NCBI GenBank assembly: GCA_023053575.1
Contig: JAKZAP010000003.1
Span: forward strand, 2,456,561-2,520,560
Direction: 5' to 3'
From: Branchinecta lynchi
Lineage: Eukaryota; Arthropoda; Branchiopoda; Anostraca; Branchinectidae
Length of the DNA: 64,000 nt
Part shown: positions 1 to 10,900 of the stretch, one piece after another
How positions within the stretch are numbered: position 1 is the stretch's first letter
How the letters are laid out: each line of letters opens with the position of its first letter
Notes under the pieces: generated by a model
Seen by the model: only the letters and a program-made list of their open reading frames with translations
Told to the model about the DNA's origin: nothing
Databases searched by the model: none
Translations under genes and position numbers: made by a program

Positions 1-361
1 GGACAAGGGATAATCCGAGTTGTAAATTTTGTAAAGTTGAGGTAGGGGAGCTGGACCATATTTTTTACAAGTGCCAGGAGTTGTCTGTCCCGCGTGAGAA
101 GTTTTTGAATGGTATAGTTATGTCAATAAAGGATCTACTTAATAGTACACACCCTAGAAGTATATGCAGGACTAGTGTATTTATGGACCATTAAACTAAG
201 ACAATTAAAAGTATGTGAGGTTAGTTGGAGATTGAAGGGAGTTGTTTTTTATGTTGATTAAAATTTCGCTTGTACAATGAATGTAAATGATGTACTGTTT
301 TTTGTTTTGTTTTTTTTTTGTTCATGGCCCAAGGGCTTCATTAAACATCTATCTATCTATC
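1..361 (+). mobile_element. LINE 3' end (family E), C-terminal zinc-knuckle fragment
   Basis: An open frame from base 3 to the stop at 192-194 carries a CPSC-like cysteine pair (CKFC) followed by HIFYKC and QEL, the Cys/His motif found at the C-terminus of many non-LTR retrotransposon polymerases. A non-coding tail follows and ends in a (TCTA)n run at 345-361, a normal microsatellite-like LINE 3' end. The same C-terminal pattern recurs at 47338-47568 (CPMC..HLMGECQEL) and, on the minus strand, at 54815-55129 (CSMC..HFMCGC). It is 5'-truncated by the window edge. Confidence 0.75.
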
Positions 362-728
362 TAGTGTACTGTTAGCCCGGCCATCCTTAGCGAATTTGTA
401 CTTGTTGTCACGTCTCAGAGGGAGCACTGTAGAAAATCTAAAGTGGAGATCCGTTGACGGAAACGGAATCAGGAAAATAGTTAGGACTACTCTGGAACCT
501 TGCGGATGTACTTATTGGATTTTTTTTTTCTTTTAATGGGACTATTTCTTTTCTAGTCGTCTGTTGTGTCTTTTTGGCCGCATGTGAAGTGTCAGAAATA
601 CTAGCAAATACTAGAACAAGACCTGGCGGAAATCCGTCTGTACCACACAATCCAATCAAATTTCCCGATTGTACATCAGCCGGTTTATTCACCCTGCTCC
701 ACCTCGTTTCTGCAATATCTGTTTCTAG
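362..728. other. No gene recognised; intron of sulfotransferase 1
   Basis: I see no exon with matching phase for the sulfotransferase downstream. A phase-0 donor would be expected upstream of the exon at 729, and none with a sulfotransferase-like peptide is visible here, so the 5' exons probably lie left of the window. Confidence 0.4.
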
Positions 729-970
729 GTGTTCAAGACAGTTCGAATGCCCCTTCTGTACACCGACGACCTTAAGCCTGATCTGACGGCTGCCAACTTT
801 AACGTCGTCCTTCTAGTTCGCGACCCAAGAGCCGTGATCGCTTCAAGAAAAGCGACGGATTGGGAGAAAGGCCATCTTTGGACCAATTCGAGAACTGTTT
901 GTAAGGAATACATTCTGAACTACAGAGAGGTTGAGCGTTTGAAAAAGAAGATAAACGTTACTGTTCTAAG
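729..970 (+). CDS. Sulfotransferase 1 exon with 3'-PSB motif
   Basis: The acceptor is TTTCTAG before GTG TTC AAG and the donor is AG/GTAGGC at 970/971. The exon has 80 codons plus two bases, so it enters in phase 0 and leaves in phase 2. LVRDPRAVIASR is the PAPS 3'-phosphate-binding motif. Confidence 0.88.
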
Positions 971-3349
971 GTAGGCAGCTACTAACAGTGTTCGTCCCAG
1001 TGATGATGATGAAATTTTATTTACGTACTTAAGAAGAGGAAAATAGCGCAGTGCAGACAAATAAAAGGAAAAAGTACACTGAGCTTTCAATAATGTAGTA
1101 AATGCACAAGACCAAAAAATAAACATTAAAAAAATAAAAGGGACTAGTCGGGTCTAAAAAATCTTCTTCCTAGAAGGGTTAGTCTTTACTATCTCCCTGT
1201 CACTTCCTTCTACAACCCGCCCCCCGACCAGATTCTGTCGAGTCCACGTGGAGAGGTTAAAAAAAAGAACGGAAATTGGTGAGTCATAAAGCACCAGTTG
1301 TGTTTTTGCAGATACTATGGTTTCTGTTATCACGGTAACGGGATCTGCAATTAGTCGTTTTTGCAGTTACCGTGGTGTCGGATACCAGGGTGACTCTGCA
1401 AAAACAACAATTGCCGAAATTGTTGAAATTGTCTTTTAGCTTTTAGCTGCTTGGTTACATTAAGTAAGTAAGTAAGTAATTTATTTATAACCCGCCGTTT
1501 TCAGAAAGCGGAGTAAATGAAGAAAATAAATAAAACACATAAACATACACAAAAAAGACACTTAATTTCAATCGTCGGCCAGGAAGCAGTGTAGAAGGTC
1601 ATGCGCTGGTTGGGTTCTGTTGTCAATGATTTTTGATAGCGACGAAGAAACATCCAAAAGGGTAACACTTGCATCTTGAATTTTGAACTTCTCCGTCAAA
1701 GTATGGTTATGGCATAATTTCGACAAGTGGAGCAGGTGCTTTGCATATTTCAAAATAACATGATCTCATCTTTTTTATCTCCTTCTTTCGCAGAACATGA
1801 GTGACACCAGAACGAAATAGTATAGAAGGAGCGCAGAAGGTGCTGTACAATTTTCCCAAAGCTTTACGATTATAGCGCCCCCGGTTGGGGACGATGCGCC
1901 CATAGGCGGTACAGATTGATCTGGAAACTTCTTGAACAACCGAAGAGCAAAATTTTGACAACGAGGATTTGAAGTTTATGCCAAGCCATCGTAGAGATTC
2001 TGTTGATCTGTTGTACTCCAACTTCTGATTGCCTCCCATTTACAAATATGGGTATTCACATAAATGCACCTAAGTACAGATTCCAAGATATCAGAAAGAC
2101 GAAAACTCATCTCAAACAAAGATACCCTTGCCTTGAGCCCATAAGCGACACTCCAGCAGAATGTCATCCGTCTCCAGATTGGCGGTTACCAAATTGCATA
2201 AAGAGCACCGTAGCACGTTAGGTACTCAGTTCTCAAATTTGTTTTCACTTTTATTAGTTGATTTCGTATCCATACGATGGAAAATCCAAGGAAAATTCTG
2301 TCACTTAAGGATCATTTACAGGGTGGGTATTTTTCCTCGGAGACAAGAGGGGAAAGTGTTTAGACATTACCCGGGTATTTTTCAAGGGTAAGTACTGTCA
2401 GTGGCGATAGATTCCAAGGTTTTAAGGCTCAGGATATCTCTCTACAATGGACACCAGCATGTGTCCATTTAGATCATTTCTTCTATGGACATAATCAAAA
2501 TTACAGCGCAGCATTGTGAACAGTGTCAGAGCCATCTCCTGTTCTTTCATCCATTTCAGTTCCATTAACAGCACAGGCTCTGATCCCTCTCCTTTTTAGA
2601 TCAATATTTTATCATCTCATTTAAATAAATAAACAGAGAACTCACTCCACAAAACCGTGTAGAGATCTGGTTGTGACATGTGACACATTAGTTAACTCTC
2701 GCGTGTTAGCCTTTCCTCCACTCCGGCCAAAATTTAGTATCCGACACCCGTTTTAACGATTTAATACAAATCTGCTATCACTGACCCCGTGGTACAGAGA
2801 CGGTTAAATACAGGTTACCCGACCCATAAACCGCTATCACGGAAAATTGTTAGTCGGTATACATATACTTTCGATGAGTAACATACAATTTATAGAACTC
2901 TTTGGCCTCAAAGTGCCATGTCTGATTCTAATCTTATTCACGTTGACAGTATTTGTTCTTTTCTTTTTCTTTCATTTACTAGATGAAAACACCAAACAAT
3001 TAATTTTAGGTACGAAGACTTATCCCAAAACGTAACCGGCGAATCCAGGAGACTTTTTGAAGAACTGGCATTACCTTTGACGTCGGATACTGAGAAATTC
3101 ATTCTGAATCATACAAGTGGCAACGCTGGTGGTCCCCATTCAACCTACCGGGACCCAGTTTCCCGCATAACTACCTGGACTAAAGGCAGTCTATCCTGGA
3201 ACGAAGTGGAACACATACAAAAGCATTGTGATAAAGCCATGGATGCTTACGGTTATAGAATGTTGACGAAGGACGAATTTGACATAGCTCAAAATACTAC
3301 ATCAAACGAACTTTACCCGAAAACAGACTGGCAAGCAAATGGCAAATAG
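729..3349 (+). CDS. Carbohydrate sulfotransferase (Gal/GlcNAc/GalNAc 6-O type), 3' part
   Basis: The last two coding exons, 729-970 and 3010-3349, join in phase 2 and encode the C-terminal half of a Golgi carbohydrate sulfotransferase of the CHST1-7 type. Such enzymes move sulfate from PAPS to a sugar 6-hydroxyl. Visible are the lead-in VFKTVR, the 3'-phosphate-binding segment LVRDPRAVIASR, RYEDL at the exon junction, and the C-terminal helix region ending at TAG 3347-3349. The 5'-phosphosulfate P-loop (usually SGSS-like) and the membrane anchor are not in the window. The 2.0 kb intron holds a LINE fragment and a MITE piece. The gene is convergent with HAAO, and its paralogue is at 45.9-61.7 kb with the same intron phases. 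The family is clear; the substrate is not. Confidence 0.88.
1290..1435. mobile_element. MITE family B, partial copy
   Basis: This is a palindromic run of TTTTGCAGATAC, ACGGTAAC and CTGCAAAAAC blocks, matching the outer part of the fuller copies at 11434-11860 and 18590-18975. The inner part is missing. Confidence 0.6.
1459..2170 (-). mobile_element. LINE family A, 5'-truncated, with (TTAC)n tail
   Basis: Read on the minus strand, this is the C-terminal end of a non-LTR polymerase ORF, with peptides such as CTAYGRIVPNRG and LFRSGVTHVLRKKEI, ending LLHCFLADD-stop at 1568. A short 3' UTR and a (TTAC)n tail at 1459-1480 follow. At least one frameshift breaks the frame. Shorter copies of the same 3' end lie at 19180, 28334 and 30502. 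It sits inside the sulfotransferase 1 intron. Confidence 0.75.
2171..3009. other. Intron sequence, nothing recognised
   Basis: This is the remainder of the sulfotransferase 1 intron. It ends in a fair acceptor, AATTTTAG at 3002-3009. I find no repeat partner in the window. Confidence 0.5.
3010..3349 (+). CDS. Sulfotransferase 1 terminal exon
   Basis: The exon starts with G TAC GAA GAC, completing RYEDL after the AG of the previous exon, and runs 112 codons to TAG. The peptides NHTSGNAGGPHSTYR and MLTKDEFDIAQ align in order with NAWLSSGLPWS-flanked and LLTKEEFDN segments of the paralogue at 45902-46238. Confidence 0.9.
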
Positions 3350-3387
3350 GGCCGAGTCAGTTCGCTGTCCGTAGTGTAAGCACAAAC

Positions 3388-3745
3388 TAAGGCGTATTCT
3401 CGCCGTTCCCTGAGGACTCTTCGGGGAATCGAAGGGAACGGCGAGAATAGAGGGAGTCACTCCACGTGGACTCCGCCTACAGAAAGAGCGAGAACAGGGG
3501 GAATGCTTCCAAAAAGGATTTTGTTCGAAAAAAATATGCGCAGTCGAAGAAACTAGTCTGGATCCACCACACTTGGACCAACACCAGCAAAAGTTGATTC
3601 CCCTCCGAATCTGAAAAGGAGTCCTTTTCGATGACGGTGATGATAATCGGAGCATTCCGCATCCGTGGTGGTGAGTCCCCGGGACAAACAAAAACACAGG
3701 GACTCCTCAAGTGGAGTCCTGGGGGAACGACGAGAATACGCCTTA
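3388..3745. mobile_element. MITE with ~20 bp TIRs in the sulfotransferase 1 3' UTR
   Basis: The left end AAGGCGTATTCTCGCCGTTC is repeated inverted at the right end (GAACGACGAGAATACGCCTT). The interior has further inverted blocks around ACTCC/GGAGT. It lies 39 bp after the stop codon and before the AATAAA at 3856, so it is probably transcribed in the 3' UTR. Confidence 0.75.
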
Positions 3746-3855
3746 AAGCACCTCTTACTTATGAGCGGTGACAGGAATCCGTATATATTTTTCAAATTTT
3801 ACGACTGTAGTTTACAGTTGATTGCGGGGTGCAACTGTCACTGATGCAAATGAAA

Positions 3856-3861
3856 AATAAA
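3856..3861 (+). terminator. Poly(A) signal AATAAA, sulfotransferase 1
   Basis: This is the first AATAAA downstream of the stop at 3349 apart from the MITE, followed within 30 bp by GT-rich sequence. Confidence 0.5.
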
Positions 3862-4429
3862 GTGCCTTGTAAGACAACATCACTGCACGGGAAAGTCAGG
3901 ACGATACAAATTGGTGAAATAAGCTGCAAAGGGATCGTCCGCGTTTGACTAGCTAGAGCAACCCAGACCTACCCAATCAGTCAGCCATTTCATCAGACCT
4001 GCAGAAGAGAAAATATGATCGATTTCAGTTGTTTTTATCACGCCCTGCTCGCAGGATCAGCTGACGTGTAGAGCTATTGTGCAGCTTATCGCAGCGATTT
4101 TGAACAATACTTAAAGTGTCCAGTTGTGTCATAGGAGTAGGGGGGGGGGGGAGGAGAGGTTAGCGAATCATGCCGTACTGAAAGTGATGTATCCATTCTT
4201 TCAAATATGAATTTTAAAGTTTTGTTCTAAGTTTCAGTCAGATTATCAGTCAATAATCTCATGTTTACTACTTCGCTAAATATACTGCTAGGGTCTTTCG
4301 TGGCCCTATTCCGGATGGATAGAGTTGGTAAAATGTAGGAATAGCAGATCAGGGAATTTGCAAATATACCGGCAAAGTTTTGTCGCGTTTTTAGTTATTT
4401 AAGAAACGATTAGTTGAAACAGTAAAGGA
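3862..4429. other. Convergent intergenic spacer, no gene seen
   Basis: Lies between the 3' ends of sulfotransferase 1 and HAAO. It contains a G10 run at 4141-4150 and otherwise nothing I recognise. Confidence 0.4.
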
Positions 4430-4790
4430 CCTGTCTTACCTACAATACTAACGCAACCTTATTCCATAATCACTCCATATATTTCTAACCCAGAGACCCC
4501 AATTTCATCCAGTACTCTCTAACCCCTCTAACAAACCCACGCTTATTTTATCACTTGCCGTGTTTTGCTACCTCCGATGTGTACCACGATGTTGACGACT
4601 ATCTGCGAGAAGCTTTTCCATCAGACAAACCGATTATATAAATTGTGTCCCTGTTTTCGCTGTAAGTTAGCGGGTCTCCTAAAAGGTTTAAAACAGCCAA
4701 AACCGTGGGTTACTTGTTAAAAGAACAGCTAGTTTGAAAGTATTCATATATTTTAGAGAATTGAGTTGAAGAGTAAACAGTGCGAGGGTT
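4430..4790. repeat. Dispersed repeat R1, copy 1
   Basis: Alignable by eye over ~350 bp with 10395-10775 (same orientation) and with 27860-28125 and 29930-30240 (opposite orientation). Shared landmarks are GGAGACCCCAATTTC-like, TTTTCGCTRTAAGT and TTAAAACAGCCAAA. Minus-strand translations share a short peptide frame around AVLSLF or AVLNLL and DPLTYSEN. It starts ~45 bp past the HAAO stop codon and so may supply its 3' UTR. Confidence 0.65.
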
Positions 4791-4836
4791 CCTTTAACAA
4801 AAAGTGTTTCGATACGCAATGAAAAAAAAAAAAAAA

Positions 4837-4980
4837 TCATTTTGCCGTTACGATCTGAATCGCTCGGGCGCCATCTGTACGACTTATCTTGATCTTCGTT
4901 CCAGCTGGTAGTAGTACAGTATCATTCCGGTCCAAAGCCTGTCGAATGCCATCAGGAAAGTCGACGATAGACGATCCATG
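4837..4980 (-). CDS. HAAO: HAAO exon 6 (C-terminal)
   Basis: The acceptor is TTTTAG before CATGGATCG. The exon encodes [29 protein letters not shown] and ends QIVTAK with TGA at 4839-4837. It corresponds to the family's last cupin strands (EGSS..., DDSLLVLAG). It ends slightly earlier than mammalian HAAO, lacking the DPACKK-like tail. It is found 6.2 kb beyond exon 5. Confidence 0.9.
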   Translation of the reverse strand, partial: HGSSIVDFPDGIRQALDRNDTVLLPAGTKIKISRTDGARAIQIVTAK

Positions 4981-7900
4981 CTAAAATGATTAAATATTGA
5001 ATATTGGGAAAGCTCCGAGCTGACCCTAACCAAAAAGGGCTGAGATACGGCTGTCCAGTTACCCACTTTTTTCTATTAAATAGGCTTGTAAGACCTATTA
5101 GTTCCGCTATTCACGAAAAACTTTTCTCAAACAGGTATCCAATGGATATCTTCCTATATCCCACAGGAAGTTCTATTATGCCAATTAATTTTGTGGAGGT
5201 TGTCACGAGCTTGTATCATCCCCCAGAGAGGCTGATACTTAGCCGTATCAGCCTCCGCAGATGTTCATCGAGCACTTTTTCCTCAACAACTGAATTCATC
5301 AAGCGCTTTTCTTCAAATACTGAAAAGTAAAGCTGACCTCCAAAAGTAAATTAAAAACAATACTTTCAGTAAAAAAAACATAAATAAATACTTAAAAAAT
5401 TATATAAGAAATAAATAAAAATAAACAAAATGTTAAAAATGACAGAACATCTTACTCTCTTAGACAACCATAGCCTATGCCCTAGGACATACCTTGTCAC
5501 CGTCAGACTTCAACTGAAAATAAAGCTTGTCAACTGAAACAACATCCTATTATCCCTTGCTTTCCAAACGATTGTTATTCAGCATTAATGACAGAAAAGA
5601 GTCGATCGTGGCAGAAGCAAAAAAGTAAAACGCTCTTGGGACTGTATCGCACAAGTAAACAAGACCAAAGGTGTCGATGGGATCCCAAAAATCCAGCCCT
5701 GACAGAACATCTTATTATCTTAGAGAACCAGCATATGATCTAGGTCATACCTTGTAAAAGTCATACTTCCACTGAAAATACAGCTTGTCAACTGAAAAAC
5801 ATCCTACTACCCATTGCTTTCCGAAAATTATTCAGCATTGACCACTGTCACTGATCTCGAATTTTTCTGGTTTTCTCAAGAACCAACATGTGGTTTTGTT
5901 ATTGTTTACTTTTTACTTCCACGACCTCTAAGTAATTTTAGGAGATCTATAGTAGGCTTTCACGATCACCAAAAATGTAAAAGATCATAAGTGCTTGGGT
6001 CCGAACAGTAGTCATTTTCTGTTGGGCTTGGTCCAAGCCAAAACCGAAACTATAGGCTTGGTTTGCTACTTTACTGAAATACATTCCCTACCCCATTAGC
6101 AAAACAGTACAAAAAAAAAGAAGAATAATTCCTACGCATAAATATTCTGTTCGAAATTAGAAATATCAACCTCACCTTCGGCTCGGTAGAGATTTTTCAT
6201 AATCCACCTCGCCTTCAGGTCGGATAGGGTATTTTCAATCGCCGTCTCAATACTATTTTACAATATCAGCCTCGATGTCGGAAGTTAACCTTTAATAACT
6301 TTTCTCGAACAGGTAGGCTATGTAGTGTATATCTTCCTATGTCCCACAGGTAGTTATAGCATGACAATGAGCTTTGTAGAGGTTGATACGACATCGTATC
6401 ATCCTCCAGAGAGGTGATACGAAGCCATATCAACCTCCGCAGAAGTTCATCGAGCACTTTTCCCCAACGAATGAAAAGTAAACCTGACCTCCAAAAAACA
6501 AATAAAAGACATCACTATCAGAAAGAAAATAAAAACACTAAAAACAATGAAGAAAAAAGAATGAAAAATATATGAGAAAAAATGTTCAAAACTTAAAAAG
6601 AATGTTGCTTACCTAGCTAACCACCCTGGGCCATACCTTGTTACAATCACATTCCCAATGAAAATGCAACTTGTCAACAGAAACAACATTACTTACAGCT
6701 TACTTCAACTTATTTTCCTCTACTCTCCAAAAGACAGCTATTGAGCAATTACCAGTCTTTTTCTTGGTGTTGATCTGATTAAACCGTCAATTAATAAAAA
6801 CTTCAGTGTTGCCACTTTTTCTGATGATACATGTGACTTTCGGCCGGAATAAAACAATGCCGTTCTGGCACCTACGAAACTTGGTCATTTTCACCAACTA
6901 TCAATGAGAAATCTCGCTTTACCCTGTACATAATTAGATGCCTCAACTTTTACGCTTTATTTTTGTATTAGTGATACAGAACCGGGTCGCAGAATTCTTG
7001 CTCGCTTTGTTGAAGAAACAAAAATTTATGACAAGTCCCAGAATTCTGCAACCAGCGGCAACACTGGTTTAAGATTAATTCTATTTATCGAACCATCCGC
7101 TAGAAGGCATCTGCTTCGCCACAGATTAAAACAATGGTATTGGATAAGGGTTGTATTGGTATAAACTGAGCAGTAGTTATTTTCAGATTTCTATAGTATG
7201 CTACAGTTGCCATCTCATTAAACAAAAATTCCCTACAAAAGTAGCAATTAAGTACAAAAAAAGAAGAATACGTCCTACCTATACAAATATTCTGTTCGAA
7301 AAAAGTTATAATAATTAACATACCTCCATTTTGGTTCATATCAGAATAACAACCTCGATGTCTGAAGTTAACCTTTATTATTTGGCAACAACTTTTCTCG
7401 AACAGGTATGCAATGCATATCTTCCTATATCCCACAGGAAGTTATTTATGACAATTACTTTCGTGGAGGCTGTTACGACCTCGTATCATCTTCGAAAGAG
7501 GCCGGTACGAAGCCGTAACAGACTCCGCAGATGTTCATAGAGCACTTTTCCTAGGCTGTGCTTTAAAAAAAAAAAAAAAAAAAAAAAAATAGAGCACTTT
7601 TCCTCAAATACAGAAATTATCGAGCACTTGTCCTCAGATACTGAAAAGTAGAAACTGACCTCCAAAACTAAATAAAAAAAATACTTTCAGTAAAAAAAAA
7701 CACCAAAAATACTTAAAATTATATTGAAAAAAATAAGAAATAAAAGAAATTTTGAAAAATTACAGAACATTTTACTCTCATAGACAACCAGTCTTGCCCT
7801 AGGACCTTGTCACCGTAAGATTACCACTCAAAATAAAGCTTAAAAACAACATCCTACTTTCCCTAGCTTTCCAAAAGCTAGTTATTCAGCATTGAAAAAA

Positions 7901-10900
7901 ATGACAGAACATCTTACTCTCATAAACAACCAGCCATGTCCTAGGTCATACCATGACACAATCAGATTTCCACTGAAAATACAGCTTGTCCACTAAAACA
8001 ACATCCTGCTATCCCTTGCTTTCCCAAGGCTAGTTATCAGCATTGATTACTGTCTTTGTTCTTGAATTGTCTTATTTCTCAAAAGCCAACACACATTGGG
8101 TTTGTTATTGTTTACTTTTTACTTCCACGACCCCTAGAATAGTCATTTTAGTAGATCTGTAGTAGATTTTCATGACCGCTAGATGTCATCTGAATCACCA
8201 AAAAATTAAAAGACTAAATTGGTAGAAACTGAAAGTCTTGGGTCCCAATAGTGGTAATTTTAGTAGGTCTAGAGTAGGCTTGGGTTGCTACTTTAGTAAA
8301 ATGAAATTCCCTAAGATATTAGTGAAAAAGTACAACAAAAGAAGAATAAGACCTACCAATAAAAATATTCTGTTTGAAAAAGTAATAATAGTTAACAAAC
8401 CTCCATCTTGGACCATATACAATCTCTACGGCCATTTAAAATTATTAACCTCGCTGCGCTCGAATGATATTTTTCATAACCTGCCTCGCCTTCGGCTCGG
8501 ACAGGTTATTTTCAGTGGCCGTCTCGTTGTTATTTTCCTATATCAACCTCGATGTCTGAAGTTAACTTTTATTATCGGGTGGCGAAATTGGTGTTTTGTC
8601 AAAAGCAAGAACTGAGAAGAACGAAGATCAATAATGCTGATTTGCACGAACAATGAGTAGAGAGAAGCGAGAACTGAGAAAAATAAAGTAATTTAGGTTT
8701 CTTCCAAGTTGGTTGAAAACAGGATTTTGGTGCGAGTTGGATTAGGTTGGAATACGAGAGAACACAACTTTAAATTCTGAACAATCATGCTTGATCTTGT
8801 TTTTCCTTTTTAAAAAGTCAAAGAGAAAAGGTAAATTAAGAAATATTTTCCTGCTAATAGCCAGGTGTTTCAGGATGTTTTTCGCACAAAGAGTGAAAGC
8901 AGATTCGTTTAGTTCGGCTCTCTATTCTGAACGGTCTGTTGCTTCTGGTGGAATACTTCGGACGATATTTGACGGAGCAAAACTATATCGGTATAACAAC
9001 TTCGGACGATTAGTGAAGTAACGCAGAACCGTTGCAAAAACTATGACGCCTTAATTTTGCATTTTAGTGTGTCTAAAGCAAGCGAGCAAAAAACAGCAAA
9101 CAAATAGAAACTTCGGTAAACGGCTTTATTGCGAATATAATTTATTTAAATCATCACTTGCAGTCAGCATTGTGCATTAATATTTGTTAGGTTTGGGTTT
9201 ATGCTACTATTATAAGCCGTTCAAAGTTAGGCTTCAAGGAAACAAAACTCGACTATATAGACAAGAACAGAGGCAAGACGATTTAAAGGTTTCAATCAGT
9301 TGACAAGTACTTTCATGCCAGAGCAAAATATCCTTCCCATGTATAAAACATGGGCCACTGTCGCAGGGCCGCCCAGCTTGCTTTGTTCGTGTTTGCAGTG
9401 GCGGAGCGTAGAACATTCTAGCAAGGCTAAGATGCGGTGCCGGTTGAGTTTCAGTACGGACGTTCGTGTCCTCTACATGAGCTAGTTTCGCTGCGGTTTG
9501 ACTGTGTGTAACTTTTTCAAAGTTCGTGCATTACTCTTTAGAGTTATTATGCTCTGTTTCATGCATCAACTTGACAGCTGAACTATGTGGCTGACAGCTC
9601 AGCGTTGTCAGTATCGGAAATCACAGAAAAGCAGTCGAAATCTGTCCTAGGAAGTTCAGTTAAATGCAGCGGCAGTCGAGTTCAATAACCAATTCAAACG
9701 ATGTCCTCCAGATATCTCTTTCGCTCTAGGTTGACAGAAAGAGCCAGTAGTAGAGGGTAGTACGTCAAAAATTTATTCGAGAATCCCTCCAATACCATCG
9801 AGGAATCGGTGGATGGTATTTATATGTCATTGGATAGATCAGTTGGTTAAGCATAATTTTGTTTTCTACATTATATTTTTGTACTCCTCAGTTCTGAGGG
9901 AAATAACTAAATAAATACTGACCAACACTTAGACTACCAGCTAAGAACAACCAGCAGAAAGGGCAAAAATAACTATATCAGCAGGAGAAAAACACCAATG
10001 CTAACTTACTTACGTTGAGAATGGATATCAAGTCTTGGAGATTTTTTTTGAAGTCTTCGAGAAACTACATAAGGTATTCGAGAAAAGATATAAGGTATTC
10101 GAGAATGTTTTAAAAGTATATTTAAATCGAAATTAGGTATTGAAGAATGACAGAAATGTATTCGAGAATGATAGAAAGGTATTCGAGAACTTTTATTTTT
10201 CAAATTCTCGAGTATAGTTTTGTCATTCTCGGATACATTTGTGTCATCTCGAGTTCTTTATTTAAATTCAAATATCAAGTACATTTTAGAACTTCCCGAA
10301 TAATCTTTTCACGAATACTAGTTATAGCTTCTTAAAAGACCCCGAAAAAAATAAAACTTTTGTTGATTCTTGAATACAAACAGCGATTTCGAAGACATTT
10401 AAAGGACATGTATTACCTTTTAGACTAATGCAACCTACTTCCGTAATCACTCCATAGATTTAAACCCGGAGACCCCAATTTCGGACGGTAAATTCTTACC
10501 CCTCTAAAAAAACCATGCTGATTTTCTCACTTGTCATGTTTTGTTACCTTTGATGTGTATCACGCTGTCGACGGTTGTCTGCGAGAAGTTTTTCCATCAG
10601 AAAAAACAGTTATGTAAATTGTTTCGCTGTTTTCGCTATAAGTCAACGGGTCTCGGAAAAGACTTAAAACAGCCAAACCCGCGGGCCATTCGATGAAAGA
10701 ACAGCCTAGTTTAAAGTATTCAAATATTTTAAAATACTGTAAGTTGAAGAGTAAATAGTACGAGGGGTCCTTTGAGGGATTCTCGAGTATATTTTGGGGA
10801 TTCTCGAATACATTTTCGACATAAGCTGCGTTCTTTGTCACGGGAGTTCTCACCGGTGGTCTCCGGTTTTTCTTATAAGCCGTTCTTGCATCCACTGGTG

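Noticed and set aside
3302..3795. Overlapping minus-strand frames of 77-131 codons
   Set aside because: They are reverse reads of the sulfotransferase exon end and the MITE; no codon signal or homology.
5004..5330. 108-codon plus-strand frame
   Set aside because: Overlaps antisense HAAO intron and the tandem array; not conserved between array units.
10560..10895. Minus-strand frame with [17 protein letters not shown] as a candidate last HAAO exon
   Set aside because: It recurs in all R1 repeat copies, and a better exon in correct phase with GSSIVDF...TVLLPAG is at 4837-4980.
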